NCBI RefSeq assembly: GCF_017948595.1
Contig: NZ_JAGFBV010000005.1
Span: 124,001-188,000, forward strand
Length of the DNA: 64,000 nt
Reading direction: 5' to 3'
Source of the DNA: Flavobacterium geliluteum
GTDB taxonomy: Bacteria; Bacteroidota; Bacteroidia; Flavobacteriales; Flavobacteriaceae
In this document: positions 18,975-28,682 of the stretch, in pieces
How the letters are laid out: every line of letters starts with the position of its first letter
Numbering within the stretch: the stretch's first letter is position 1
The notes under the pieces: generated by a model
Seen by the model: only the letters and a program-made list of their open reading frames with translations
Database searches by the model: none
Told to the model about the DNA's origin: nothing
Position numbers and translations under genes: made by a program

Positions 18975-19721
18975 TTAATTCTCCGCTTTAATCCAGTCGT
19001 ATCCTTTTTCTTCCAGTTCGTAGGCCAGTTCTTTCCCGCCAGATTTTACAATTTTTCCGTTGTAAAGAACATGAACGAAATCCGGAACGATATAATCTAA
19101 TAAACGCTGGTAGTGTGTGATTACGATAATAGCATTTTTCTCGCTTTTCAATTTGTTAACTCCGTTTGCTACAATTCTTAGTGCATCAATGTCAAGACCA
19201 GAATCGGTTTCGTCAAGGATCGCTAATTTTGGCTCTAACATTGCCATTTGAAAAATTTCGTTTCTCTTTTTCTCTCCTCCAGAAAAACCTTCGTTTAGAG
19301 AACGTGATAAAAATTTACGATCGATTTCTAATAATTCAGATTTCTCACGAATAACTTTTAGCATTTCGTTTGCTGGCATTTCGGCTTGACCGTTGGCTTT
19401 ACGAGTTTCGTTGATAGCTGTTTTCATAAAGTTGGTAACGCTCACACCCGGAATTTCTACAGGATATTGAAAGGATAGAAAAACACCTTTGTGCGCTCTT
19501 TCTTCAGGAGCCAAATCTGCAAGATCTTCTCCGTCAAGAAAAACAGCACCATCTGTAACTTCGTAGTTTTCGTTTCCGGCAATTACGGCAGAAAGGGTAC
19601 TTTTTCCAGAACCGTTTGGTCCCATGATAGCGTGTACTTCTCCGGCTTTAACTTCTATATTTATTCCTTTCAGGATTTCTTTATCACCAATTGAGGCGTG
19701 AAGGTTTTGTATTGATAACAT
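18975..19721 (-). CDS. sufC: Fe-S assembly ATPase SufC
   Basis: ABC-type ATPase of the SufBC2D scaffold, 248 residues. Walker A is GPNGSGKST (34-42). The SufC-type signature LNEGFSGGEKKRNEIFQ is followed by Walker B LAILDETDSGLD and the H-loop ITHYQRLLDYI. It is 13 bp downstream of the flavodoxin-like gene, so probably in the same transcript as sufA-sufB. Confidence 0.97.
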   Translation of the reverse strand: MLSIQNLHASIGDKEILKGINIEVKAGEVHAIMGPNGSGKSTLSAVIAGNENYEVTDGAVFLDGEDLADLAPEERAHKGVFLSFQYPVEIPGVSVTNFMKTAINETRKANGQAEMPANEMLKVIREKSELLEIDRKFLSRSLNEGFSGGEKKRNEIFQMAMLEPKLAILDETDSGLDIDALRIVANGVNKLKSEKNAIIVITHYQRLLDYIVPDFVHVLYNGKIVKSGGKELAYELEEKGYDWIKAEN

Positions 19722-19734
19722 TGTTTTTTTTATT

Positions 19735-20223
19735 TTATATAAATGTCAATTCTATTTTTGTTGTTTGGTTGAGGATATTGGCATTAAAATGTGCGTGTCC
19801 TAAATATTCCATGCCTAAATAATCGGCTGATTTTTTGAATGGAATGTAAAAACTATCTTCAATTTCATTTTCATGGGAATTGGATATCACACCAATTTTT
19901 TTTCCTCTGAGTTTCCTTCCTGTTTCTTTTTCAATTCGAATTAAATCAGAAAAACGATCAAAGAAAACCTTCATGATGCCGCTCATATTATACCAATATA
20001 CTGGCGTTGCAAAGATTAAAGTGTCGTAATTTTCGATAATTCCTTTTATCAAAGGAAAAAAATCATCCTCTCTATTTTTGCTTTCGTAATCGTAATAAGA
20101 AATATTAAAATCACTTAAATTAATTACTTCTATTCCGTGTTCTTTAGAGATTTCGTCTACAATTTTTGTTGTGTTTCCGTTTTTTCTTGAAGAACCTAAA
20201 ATGATGATTTTTTTATTTTCCAT
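19735..20223 (-). CDS. NADPH-dependent FMN reductase / flavodoxin-fold protein
   Basis: 162 residues with the phosphate-binding loop GSSRKNGNTTKI (10-21) and the FMN-contact segment TPVYWYNMSGIMKVFFDR, typical of the flavodoxin_2/NADPH-dependent FMN reductase family. It may reduce flavin or quinone. It is encoded between sufB and sufC. A flavin reductase could supply electrons to SufBCD in principle, but it is not a standard suf gene and its role is unproven. Confidence 0.85.
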   Translation of the reverse strand: MENKKIIILGSSRKNGNTTKIVDEISKEHGIEVINLSDFNISYYDYESKNREDDFFPLIKGIIENYDTLIFATPVYWYNMSGIMKVFFDRFSDLIRIEKETGRKLRGKKIGVISNSHENEIEDSFYIPFKKSADYLGMEYLGHAHFNANILNQTTKIELTFI

Positions 20224-20259
20224 TAATACTTATTCGTAATGTCCTTTTAATGAAAATGA

Positions 20260-20463
20260 TTATTTCCACAAATTGTCTATATCTTCAATATTCATTTTTA
20301 TACCTCTGCCTTCCTTTATATCTTTTTGTCCTTGTAAAATCTCTTTCACAAATTCAGTATTATATGGCTTTTCTTGCACTTCAATCTCAAAATAAAGACG
20401 TTTTGCTAATGCTTTTAGAAGAGGCAAATCTTTTTTCTTTACATTTTTCAGTATTAAATCCAT
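20260..20463 (-). CDS. Antitoxin-like small protein (DUF2683 type), no toxin partner seen
   Basis: 67 residues: a beta strand (MDLILKNVKKKDL), a helix (LPLLKALAKRL), a basic-acidic middle (EKPYNTEFVKEILQGQ) and a short tail (GRGIKMNIEDIDNLWK). This layout matches small Bacteroidetes antitoxins that precede a RelE/YoeB-type toxin. No toxin follows: the next gene is the flavodoxin-like protein. It may be a solitary remnant inside the suf operon. Confidence 0.6.
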   Translation of the reverse strand: MDLILKNVKKKDLPLLKALAKRLYFEIEVQEKPYNTEFVKEILQGQKDIKEGRGIKMNIEDIDNLWK

Positions 20464-20538
20464 ATTGTCTTTTTTTGGTTTAAAATTTTCTTTTTTGTTT
20501 AAATCAACAAATTGAAACTTTAAACTTGAAACAAATTT

Positions 20539-21987
20539 TTACCCTACAGATCCTTCTAAAGAAATTTCTAATAATTTTTGAGCTTCAACAGCAAATTCCA
20601 TCGGAAGCTTGTTCAATACATCTTTACTAAAACCATTTACAATTAAGGCAATCGCTTTTTCAGTCGGGATACCTCTTTGGTTGCAATAAAAAACCTGATC
20701 TTCTCCAATTTTACTTGTCGTTGCTTCGTGTTCTATTTTTGCTGATGGATTTTTGCTTTCGATATAAGGAAAAGTATGTGCGCCGCAATTATTACCCATT
20801 AGAAGCGAATCACATTGCGAAAAATTCCTTGCATTTTCTGCTCTGGCACTAATTTGAACCAATCCACGGTAACTGTTTTGCGATTTTCCAGCAGAAATAC
20901 CTTTAGAAATAATAGTCGATTTAGTGTTTTTTCCTAAATGAATCATTTTTGTTCCCGTATCAGCTTGCTGGTGATTATTGGTAACGGCAATAGAATAGAA
21001 TTCTCCCACCGAATTGTCTCCTTTTAATACACATGAAGGATATTTCCAAGTTACAGCAGAACCGGTTTCTACCTGTGTCCATGAAATTTTGGCATTGGTT
21101 TCGCAAATACCTCTTTTGGTTACGAAGTTATAAACACCACCTTTTCCTTCTTTGTTTCCTGGAAACCAGTTTTGAACGGTAGAATATTTAATTTCGGCAT
21201 CATCCAAAGCAATTAGTTCAACCACAGCAGCGTGTAATTGATTTTCGTCACGACTAGGGGCTGTACAGCCTTCAAGGTAAGAGACATAACTGCCTGCATC
21301 GGCAATAACCAAGGTTCTTTCAAATTGTCCTGTACCTGCCTGATTGATTCTGAAATAAGTAGAAAGTTCCATCGGGCAACGAACGCCTTTAGGAATATAA
21401 CAGAAACTTCCATCAGAGAAAACCGCTGAATTTAATGCGGCATAGAAGTTGTCTTTTTGAGGAACAACCGTACCTAAATACTTTTTTACTAATTCGGGAT
21501 GTTCTTTTATTGCTTCAGAAATAGGACAGAAAATAATTCCTTTTTCTCCCAATGTTTTTTTGAAAGTAGTAGCTACAGAAACAGAATCGACTACAATATC
21601 CATAGCGACATTGTTCATCATTTTTTGTTCGTCAACAGAGATTCCTAACTTTTTGTACATTTCTAGAAGTTCCGGATCTACATCGTCTAAAGTTTTGTTT
21701 GGGTCAACTTGCTTTGGAGCAGAATAGTAAGAAATCGCTTGAAAATCTGGTTTTACGTAATGGACATTTGCCCATTCTGGCTCAACCATTTCTTTCCAGG
21801 CACGAAAAGCTTCAATACGCCAATCGGTCATCCATTGAGGTTCTTCTTTTTTAAGAGAAATGGCTCTTACGATATCTTCATTTAAGCCAATAGGAAACGT
21901 CTCAGATTCTATATCTGTATAAAATCCGTATTCATATTCTTTAGTTTCGAGTTCGATTTTTAAATCGTCTTCTGTATATTTTGACAT
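20539..21987 (-). CDS. sufB: Fe-S cluster assembly protein SufB
   Basis: Core scaffold on which the nascent cluster is built, 482 residues. The central beta-helix includes [27 protein letters not shown] and YLEGCTAP. The C-terminal segment [23 protein letters not shown] is followed by [22 protein letters not shown], which carries the conserved Cys and Glu residues. It follows sufA by 92 bp of AT-rich sequence with TTTAAA-rich imperfect repeats, so it may be cotranscribed with sufA. Confidence 0.97.
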   Translation of the reverse strand: MSKYTEDDLKIELETKEYEYGFYTDIESETFPIGLNEDIVRAISLKKEEPQWMTDWRIEAFRAWKEMVEPEWANVHYVKPDFQAISYYSAPKQVDPNKTLDDVDPELLEMYKKLGISVDEQKMMNNVAMDIVVDSVSVATTFKKTLGEKGIIFCPISEAIKEHPELVKKYLGTVVPQKDNFYAALNSAVFSDGSFCYIPKGVRCPMELSTYFRINQAGTGQFERTLVIADAGSYVSYLEGCTAPSRDENQLHAAVVELIALDDAEIKYSTVQNWFPGNKEGKGGVYNFVTKRGICETNAKISWTQVETGSAVTWKYPSCVLKGDNSVGEFYSIAVTNNHQQADTGTKMIHLGKNTKSTIISKGISAGKSQNSYRGLVQISARAENARNFSQCDSLLMGNNCGAHTFPYIESKNPSAKIEHEATTSKIGEDQVFYCNQRGIPTEKAIALIVNGFSKDVLNKLPMEFAVEAQKLLEISLEGSVG

Positions 21988-22079
21988 TTTTTATGTATTG
22001 AAAGATTTAAAAATTTAAATAGTAAAAAATACTTCCGTAATCTTTAAAATCTTTAAATTTTGCTATCGTTTAATTATTT

Positions 22080-22409
22080 TTAAAGAGAAAAAGATTCGCC
22101 GCAACCACAAGTTCTGCTTGCATTTGGGTTATTAAATACAAATCCTTTACCGTTTAATCCGCCCGAAAACTCCAGAGTTGTTCCAGCTAGGTATAGAAAT
22201 GATTTTTTTTCAACTGCAATTGTTATATCGTTGTCTACAAATATTTTATCGTCGTCGCCTTTGGCTTTGTCAAATTTTAAATCATAAGACAAACCAGAGC
22301 ATCCACCACTTTTTACGCCTACTCTCACGTAGTCGTGTGCCGCATCAAAACCATCATCTTTCATCAAGTCGATAATTTTCTTTTTGGCAGTATCAGAAAC
22401 TTTTATCAT
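22080..22409 (-). CDS. sufA: HesB/IscA-type iron-sulfur carrier (SufA)
   Basis: 109-residue A-type carrier that receives clusters and delivers them to apoproteins. The three conserved cysteines are Cys37 (SGGCSGL), Cys101 and Cys103 (RTCGCGESF). It is the first gene of the leftward suf series. A candidate -7 box TATCTTTG lies on the minus strand at 22517-22524. Confidence 0.95.
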   Translation of the reverse strand: MIKVSDTAKKKIIDLMKDDGFDAAHDYVRVGVKSGGCSGLSYDLKFDKAKGDDDKIFVDNDITIAVEKKSFLYLAGTTLEFSGGLNGKGFVFNNPNASRTCGCGESFSL

Positions 22410-22828
22410 GTGTTTGTATTGTTTGTTTTTATAAAACTGTGATTTACCCGTATTTAAATTGCAGTCAAAGGATTACAATTTTAAAAATATATGCACGGTA
22501 ACGGATAAATTATCTGCAAAGATAGTATTTAAAAACCTTTTTCCATAACAGTTCACATTATTATAACAAATGTTAAAATAGATAAAAGTTATTTGCACAA
22601 TTAAAGCCACAACCGCTTTTGCTTATCGTTTTCTCCAGTCAATCAAATTAGGGGAAAAAACAAGTCAACAGTTATTTATTTTAATGGTTACTGAGAATTC
22701 ATTAAAAAAAATACATACGGAGAGGCAAATCTTTTATTCTCTTAAAATAAAATTGTAATTTTTAAATTGAATTTTTAGCAGGAGGAGTTTGGATTTGCTA
22801 GTTTTGTTTTCATCTTAGCAATTTATTT
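22410..22828. promoter_or_regulatory. Divergent intergenic region upstream of sufA and the metallo-hydrolase
   Basis: 419 bp without a convincing gene. Leftwards, TATCTTTG (minus strand 22524-22517) fits the Bacteroidetes -7 consensus TAnnTTTG about 108 bp before sufA. Rightwards, TAGTTTTG at 22799-22806 is 23 bp before the metallo-hydrolase ATG. No clear -33 TTG is seen at proper spacing for either, so both calls are tentative. Confidence 0.4.
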
Positions 22829-23686
22829 ATGAAACTTTACCCTATAGAATCCGGAAATTTTAAATTAGACGGAGGAGCAATGTTTGGAGTAGTGCCCAAA
22901 ACTATTTGGAACAAAACCAATCCTGCAGATGCCAATAACTTGATTGATATTGCGGCGCGTTGCTTATTAATTGAAGATAATAATCGACTCATTTTGATTG
23001 ATACCGGAATGGGAGACAAACAATCAGAGAAGTTTTTCGGGTATTATTCTCTTTGGGGTTCACATTCTCTTGATGCATCTTTGGCAAAATATGGTTTTTA
23101 TCGCGATGATATTACAGATGTTTTTATGACGCATTTGCACTTTGACCACTGTGGTGGAAGTGTAAAATGGAATGCAGATAAAACGGGTTATGAGCCTGCA
23201 TTTAAAAATGCTAAATTTTGGACAAATGAAAATCATTGGCAGTGGGCAACACAACCTAATGCGCGAGAAAAGGCATCTTTTTTGTCTGAAAATATTTTAC
23301 CAATGCAAGAAAGCGGTCAATTAAATTTCATTCAAAGGTCAGAATCAGATTATAGTTATTCGGAAGAATTAAACTTCGGAATTTATTATGTCGATGGACA
23401 TACCGAAAAACAAATGATTCCACACATTCAATATAAGGAGAAAATGATTGTTTTTTGTGCCGATTTATTGGCGACAGCCGGACATATTCCGCTACCGTAT
23501 GTAATGGGTTACGACACCAGACCACTTTTGACGATGCCCGAAAAGGCTAAATTTTTGAATGCGGCCGCAGATAACAACCATTATTTATTTCTGGAACACG
23601 ATGCGCACAATCAAATTATAACGGTAGAACATACCGAAAAGGGTGTTCGATTGAAAGACGTTTTTACTTGTGAGGATGTTTTTTAA
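22829..23686 (+). CDS. MBL-fold metallo-hydrolase
   Basis: 285-residue zinc hydrolase of the metallo-beta-lactamase fold. The metal motif is HLHFDHCGG (His102, His104, Asp106, His107). Further ligands are probably His in VDGHTEK and in FLEHDAH. No signal peptide is present, so it is cytoplasmic. The family includes lactonases and glyoxalase II-like enzymes; the substrate is unknown. It is a single-gene unit before the S8 peptidase. Confidence 0.87.
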   Translation: MKLYPIESGNFKLDGGAMFGVVPKTIWNKTNPADANNLIDIAARCLLIEDNNRLILIDTGMGDKQSEKFFGYYSLWGSHSLDASLAKYGFYRDDITDVFMTHLHFDHCGGSVKWNADKTGYEPAFKNAKFWTNENHWQWATQPNAREKASFLSENILPMQESGQLNFIQRSESDYSYSEELNFGIYYVDGHTEKQMIPHIQYKEKMIVFCADLLATAGHIPLPYVMGYDTRPLLTMPEKAKFLNAAADNNHYLFLEHDAHNQIITVEHTEKGVRLKDVFTCEDVF

Positions 23687-23815
23687 GGCTTCTTTTGTTT
23701 TTCAGAAAACCTTTATATTTTAACGAAATTTTCATAACGAGGTGTTAATCTCTGCTTTTTTGTACCAAAAAATTATAATTTATTCCAATATTTCAACTTT
23801 TATTAAAATTTATAT

Positions 23816-25447
23816 ATGATTCATATAAAATCTCTTACATTATCTGCTTGCGCATTATTTCTTTTAGCTTCAGGTGCAACTTTACAAGCACAAGTTGCTA
23901 CTTCCCAAATAACAACAAATTCTCCATTAGTTGTTGTAAAAAAAGCACCGCTTTCTGAAAATGAATTAAAAAGATGGAGCCATCTTGATTTGGTTAAAGA
24001 TACCATTCCCGGAATGAGTGTTGATAAGGCTTACGCCGAATTATTACAAGGAAAAAAAGGTATAAAAGTTATCGTAGGTATTGTAGATTCTGGTGTTGAT
24101 ATTGAGCATGAAGATTTAAAAGGAATGATTTGGACCAATCCAAAAGAAATTCCTGGAAACGGAATTGATGATGATAAAAATGGTTTTATAGACGATATTC
24201 ATGGATGGAATTTTCTTGGTGATGTTGTTGCCGAAAATTTAGAAATGACCCGTATTGTAAAAAAAGGAGATGATGGTTCTGCTGAGTACAAAAATGCTTT
24301 AGCACAATACGAAGAAAAATATAAAAAAGCACTTGAAGACAAACAACAAGTAGATTTTTTATTGGATGTACACAGCACTATTAAAAAAGAACTGAATAAA
24401 ACTACTTATAAAATAGAGGATTTAAGTACGATCACCTCTACAGATTCTAAAGTGGCTAGAAGCAAGATGGTGATGACTCAGATTTTTACCAATGCAGGGC
24501 CAACTTTTGATCCTGAAGCAGAATTGGAAGATTACAGAGCACATGTTTATGACGAGTTAAATTATAACTTAAATAAAGATTTTAATGGTCGAAAAGCTTT
24601 AGGAGATAATCCTGAAGACATCAAAGACAATCATTATGGCAATAATATTGTTTTTGGTCCGGATAAAGAAAAAGCGCTTCACGGTACACATGTAGCGGGT
24701 ATTATTGCGCAAATTCGTAATAATAATTTAGGCGCAGACGGAGTGGCTGCAAATGCAGAAATTCTAACAGTAAGAGCTGTTCCGGATGGTGATGAGTATG
24801 ATAAAGACATTGCCTTGGCTATTCGTTATGCGGTAGACAATGGAGCAAAAGTAATCAACGGAAGTTTTGGAAAAAGTTTTTCTCCGCATAAAAAATGGGT
24901 GTACGATGCTATAAAATATGCTGCTAAAAAAGATGTTTTAATTGTACATGCAGCAGGTAACGATGGATACAATATTGATGAAACAAAAAACATTAACTAT
25001 CCAAATGATTCTGAAGATAACATTAAAGAATTTGCTGATAACGTAATTACTATTGGCGCTATCAATAACGTGTATGGAGAAAATGTGGTGGCTGGATTTT
25101 CTAATTTCGGAAAAATAAATGTGGATGTTTTTGCTCCGGGCGAAGAAATTTACGCAACTGTTCCGAATAACAAATACAAATATTTACAAGGGACTTCAAT
25201 GGCTTCGCCTAATGCAGCTGGAGTTGCGACTCTAATTCGCTCGTATTATCCAAAATTGAAAGCAGCACAAGTAAAAAAGATTTTAATGGATTCTGGAGTA
25301 TTGCTTCCAACGATGGTAGTTTTGGGCGAAAACCCAAATCCAAATGAAAAACCTGAGCCGGTTGCTGCAACAGAATCGTCCAGAACGGCAAAAATGGTAA
25401 ATGCTTATAATGCATTACTTTTGGCAGAAAAAATGTCTAAAAAATAA
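23816..25447 (+). CDS. Secreted S8 (subtilisin-like) serine peptidase
   Basis: 543 residues with a signal peptide (MIHIKSLTLSACALFLLASGATLQAQ). The catalytic triad is Asp91 (VGIVDSGVD), His289 (LHGTHVAGI) and Ser461 (GTSMASPNAAG), and the oxyanion Asn is in HAAGNDG. An insertion of about 150 residues between Asp and His (KKALEDKQQVDFLLDVHS and following) is lysine/glutamate rich and helical, as in several Bacteroidetes subtilases. There is no T9SS sorting domain, so it is probably periplasmic or outer-membrane associated. An M1 peptidase follows by 31 bp, likely an operon for peptide use. Confidence 0.94.
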   Translation: MIHIKSLTLSACALFLLASGATLQAQVATSQITTNSPLVVVKKAPLSENELKRWSHLDLVKDTIPGMSVDKAYAELLQGKKGIKVIVGIVDSGVDIEHEDLKGMIWTNPKEIPGNGIDDDKNGFIDDIHGWNFLGDVVAENLEMTRIVKKGDDGSAEYKNALAQYEEKYKKALEDKQQVDFLLDVHSTIKKELNKTTYKIEDLSTITSTDSKVARSKMVMTQIFTNAGPTFDPEAELEDYRAHVYDELNYNLNKDFNGRKALGDNPEDIKDNHYGNNIVFGPDKEKALHGTHVAGIIAQIRNNNLGADGVAANAEILTVRAVPDGDEYDKDIALAIRYAVDNGAKVINGSFGKSFSPHKKWVYDAIKYAAKKDVLIVHAAGNDGYNIDETKNINYPNDSEDNIKEFADNVITIGAINNVYGENVVAGFSNFGKINVDVFAPGEEIYATVPNNKYKYLQGTSMASPNAAGVATLIRSYYPKLKAAQVKKILMDSGVLLPTMVVLGENPNPNEKPEPVAATESSRTAKMVNAYNALLLAEKMSKK

Positions 25448-25478
25448 TTGTTTTATTTAAATACCAGTTTAAATTTCG

Positions 25479-27356
25479 ATGAAAAAAATTATCCTACTAT
25501 CATTTTTGAGTTTTGGCTTAAACTCAGTTTTCGCTCAAAATACTCCCTATTGGCAACAACATGTTGACTACAAGATGGAGGTTTCGATGGATGTAAAAAC
25601 CTATCAGTATAAAGGAAAACAAGAATTGGTGTATACCAATAATTCTTCAGATACCTTAAAAAAAGTGTATTACCATTTGTTTTTTAATGCTTTTCAGCCA
25701 GGAAGCGAAATGGATGCTCGTTTACATTCGATAAAAGATCCTGACGGAAGAATGGTAAACAAAGTCAAAGGCGCAGACGGAAAAGAGACCAAACAAAGCC
25801 GAATTGAAACCTTGAAACCTAATGAAATAGGATTTTTAAAAATTACTAATTTCAAACAAGATGGTGTAACGGCTCAAACCAAGACTTCTGGGACTATTCT
25901 AGAAGTGACTTTAGCTCAACCAATTTTACCAAATTCTAAAACGACTTTTACATTAGATTTTGACGGACAAGTTCCTGTTCAGATTCGTCGTTCTGGAAGA
26001 AATAATTCCGAAGGAATAGAATTGTCTATGTCGCAATGGTATCCAAAATTGGCCGAATTTGATTTCGAAGGCTGGCATGCCGACCCTTATATTGCAAGAG
26101 AGTTTCATGGTGTTTGGGGTAATTTTGATGTAAAAATCACATTAGATTCAGCCTATACAATTGGTGGTTCTGGCTATTTGCAAAACAAAAACGAAATCGG
26201 TCACGGATATCAGGATGCAGGTGTTACGGTTACTTATCCTAAAAAAACAAAAACGTTAACATGGCATTTTATTGCGCCAAATGTTCACGATTTTACTTGG
26301 GCAGCAGACAAAGAGTATGCGCATGATATTGTAAAAGGACCCAATGATGTTGATTTGCATTTCTTTTACAAAAACAATCCAAAAGTGGCAGAAAATTGGA
26401 AAAAACTGGAGCCAATGATGGTAAAAGTGATGGATTTTTATAATAAAACAGTGGGTGCTTATCCATACAAACAGTATTCTTTTATTCAAGGTGGTGATGG
26501 TGGAATGGAGTATGCCATGTGTACATTGATGTTAGGAAACGGAACTTTTGAAGGAATTTTAGGTACCGCAACGCACGAATTAGGACATTCTTGGTTTCAG
26601 CATATTTTAGCTTCAAACGAATCAAAACACCCTTGGATGGATGAAGGTTTTACCACTTACATCGAAGACAGAGTGTTGAATGAATTGGCAGCTAAAAAAG
26701 AGGTAAATCCTTTTAAAGGAAATTACGCAGCCTATTATCAATTGGTGCAATCGGGAAAAGAGCAGCCACAAACTACACACGGCGATCGTTACGACGAAAA
26801 CAGACCTTACAGCATCTCATCGTATGTAAAAGGGAGTATCTTTTTGTCGCAATTGGCCTATGTAATCGGACAAGATAATCTAGATGCTACCTTAAAAAGA
26901 TATTACAACGATTTTAAATTCAAACACCCAACTCCTAATGATATTAAAAGATCTGCAGAAAGAGTTTCGGGAGCTGAGCTGGATTGGTATTTGATAGATT
27001 GGGCGGAAACGGCAAATACAATAGATTACGGAATTAAAGACGTAGCTGATAATGCAGGAAAAACTACCATTACTCTTGAGAGAATAGGAAGAATGCCAAT
27101 GCCAATAGATTTGACGGTTGAGTACACAGATGGTACTTCAGAGAGCTTTTACATTCCGTTAAAAATGATGAATTTTATGAAGCCAAACCCAAACCCAAAT
27201 GTAAAAAGAACTGTTTTGGATGACTGGGCTTGGGCACAATCAAATTATAATTTTACAATTGATAAAAATAAAACAGCGATCAAAAAAATCACCATTGATC
27301 CAAGCGGATTAATGGCCGATGTAAAAGCTGCAAACAATGTTTTTGAAGTGAAATAA
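25479..27356 (+). CDS. Secreted M1 family metallopeptidase
   Basis: Aminopeptidase-like enzyme of 625 residues with a signal peptide ending SVFAQ. The zinc site is HELGH (366-370) with Glu389 eighteen residues later (HPWMDE). The exopeptidase motif appears as GGMEYAM rather than the common GAMEN. An N-terminal beta domain precedes the catalytic domain. A strong terminator follows. It probably acts with the S8 peptidase upstream. Confidence 0.93.
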   Translation: MKKIILLSFLSFGLNSVFAQNTPYWQQHVDYKMEVSMDVKTYQYKGKQELVYTNNSSDTLKKVYYHLFFNAFQPGSEMDARLHSIKDPDGRMVNKVKGADGKETKQSRIETLKPNEIGFLKITNFKQDGVTAQTKTSGTILEVTLAQPILPNSKTTFTLDFDGQVPVQIRRSGRNNSEGIELSMSQWYPKLAEFDFEGWHADPYIAREFHGVWGNFDVKITLDSAYTIGGSGYLQNKNEIGHGYQDAGVTVTYPKKTKTLTWHFIAPNVHDFTWAADKEYAHDIVKGPNDVDLHFFYKNNPKVAENWKKLEPMMVKVMDFYNKTVGAYPYKQYSFIQGGDGGMEYAMCTLMLGNGTFEGILGTATHELGHSWFQHILASNESKHPWMDEGFTTYIEDRVLNELAAKKEVNPFKGNYAAYYQLVQSGKEQPQTTHGDRYDENRPYSISSYVKGSIFLSQLAYVIGQDNLDATLKRYYNDFKFKHPTPNDIKRSAERVSGAELDWYLIDWAETANTIDYGIKDVADNAGKTTITLERIGRMPMPIDLTVEYTDGTSESFYIPLKMMNFMKPNPNPNVKRTVLDDWAWAQSNYNFTIDKNKTAIKKITIDPSGLMADVKAANNVFEVK

Positions 27357-27376
27357 TTAAAAAAAGACTTTATAAA

Positions 27377-27416
27377 AAAGGCCCTTAAATTTTTTTTAAG
27401 GGCCTTTCTGTTTTTT
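27377..27416. terminator. Terminator between the convergent M1 peptidase and tdh genes
   Basis: A perfect 13-bp stem AAAGGCCCTTAAA / TTTAAGGGCCTTT is followed by a T-rich tail. A-rich sequence on the other side makes it usable in both directions. Confidence 0.88.
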
Positions 27417-27428
27417 AGTATTGAGAGT

Positions 27429-28367
27429 TTACCCCAAATGTTCCAACATGTCTTTGGTCATCGATTCCAAATCAAAAGTATGTTTCCAGCCCCAATCTTT
27501 TCTGGCTTCTGTATCATCAATACTTGCAGGCCAGCTATCGGCAATTTTCTGACGGAAATCAGGATTATACGTGATTTCAAATTCAGGAATATGTTTTTGA
27601 ATCTCAGCAGCAATTTCTGTTGGTGTAAAACTCATTGCAGCCAAATTATAAGAAGAATGTATTTTGATTTCTTCGGCCGGTGCTTTCATAATACTAATCG
27701 TTGCTTCAATCGCATCATCCATATACATCATCGGCATTTTGGTTTCTGAAGATAAAAAGCATTCGTATTTTTTATCGGCAATCGCTTTGTAAAAAATATC
27801 GACAGCATAATCTGTCGTTCCGCCGCCCGGAGGTGTTGACCAGCTGATCAAGCCCGGATAGCGAATGCTGCGCACATCAACTCCATAGATATTATGGTAG
27901 TATTCGCACCATCTTTCGCCGGCTTGTTTACTAATTCCGTACACTGTCGAAGGCTCCATTATGGTATATTGAGGCGTATTTTCTTTCGGAGTTGTGGGTC
28001 CAAAAACGGCAATACTGGAAGGCCAGAATATTTTTTTTATTTTTTTCGCTTTCGCTAAATTCAAGACGTGGAAAAGAGAATTCATATTCAGATCCCAAGC
28101 AAAAGCAGGATTTTTTTCGGCTGTAGCTGATAAAAGAGCCGCCATCAAATAAATATCTGTAATTTGATGCAATTCGACAAGATGCTCAATTTGATTAAAG
28201 TCCAAAGCATTAACCACTTCAAACGGACCAGAATTGACAACTTCAGTGTTTAATTTTCGGATATCAGAAGCAATTACATTTTCTGTTCCGTACAACTTGC
28301 GTAGCTTTTGTGTCAGTTCTGTACCAATTTGACCGCAAGCACCAATTATCAATATTTTTGGATTCAT
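27429..28367 (-). CDS. tdh: L-threonine 3-dehydrogenase, short-chain (epimerase-like) type
   Basis: Oxidises L-threonine to 2-amino-3-ketobutyrate with NAD. The 312-residue extended SDR has the cofactor motif GACGQIG (8-14) and the catalytic Tyr/Lys in VYGISK. The segments SSIAVFGPTTPKENTPQ and YPGLISWSTPPGGGTTDYAVDIF are characteristic of the flavobacterial SDR-type threonine dehydrogenase rather than general nucleotide-sugar epimerases. A TATATTTG box on the minus strand (28396-28389) is a good -7 candidate 21 bp before the ATG. Confidence 0.9.
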   Translation of the reverse strand: MNPKILIIGACGQIGTELTQKLRKLYGTENVIASDIRKLNTEVVNSGPFEVVNALDFNQIEHLVELHQITDIYLMAALLSATAEKNPAFAWDLNMNSLFHVLNLAKAKKIKKIFWPSSIAVFGPTTPKENTPQYTIMEPSTVYGISKQAGERWCEYYHNIYGVDVRSIRYPGLISWSTPPGGGTTDYAVDIFYKAIADKKYECFLSSETKMPMMYMDDAIEATISIMKAPAEEIKIHSSYNLAAMSFTPTEIAAEIQKHIPEFEITYNPDFRQKIADSWPASIDDTEARKDWGWKHTFDLESMTKDMLEHLG

Positions 28368-28682
28368 TTTGAGAGGGTTTTAATACTGCAAATATAACGG
28401 TTTCGTAAATAATTTTACTTTTTAGGGACTAAATTTATAAAATTAACAATAATGAACTTTGTTTTTTGGATTATTAGCTGGCTTTAAAATTATTTTAAAA
28501 AAAGTTGAGTCGCAGATGTTAAAGGTCAAAATGATTTTTAATGTCTTGTCTGTAAAAATAATTACTATTAATTCTTTTCATCTATGGCAAAAAAACAATC
28601 TTGATTTATAGAATCTTTGGCAAAAAACAGCATTCGTAATTGTAAATTTACTTTGTAACTTTGTAGCTTAATGTTTTGTCTA
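28368..28682. promoter_or_regulatory. Divergent promoter region between tdh and the lipoprotein gene
   Basis: Leftwards, minus-strand TATATTTG at 28396-28389 serves tdh. Rightwards, TAACTTTG at 28656-28663 fits TAnnTTTG and would start transcription close to 28670, which favours ATG 28683 for the lipoprotein. The remaining about 250 bp are AT-rich and I see nothing else in them. Confidence 0.5.
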
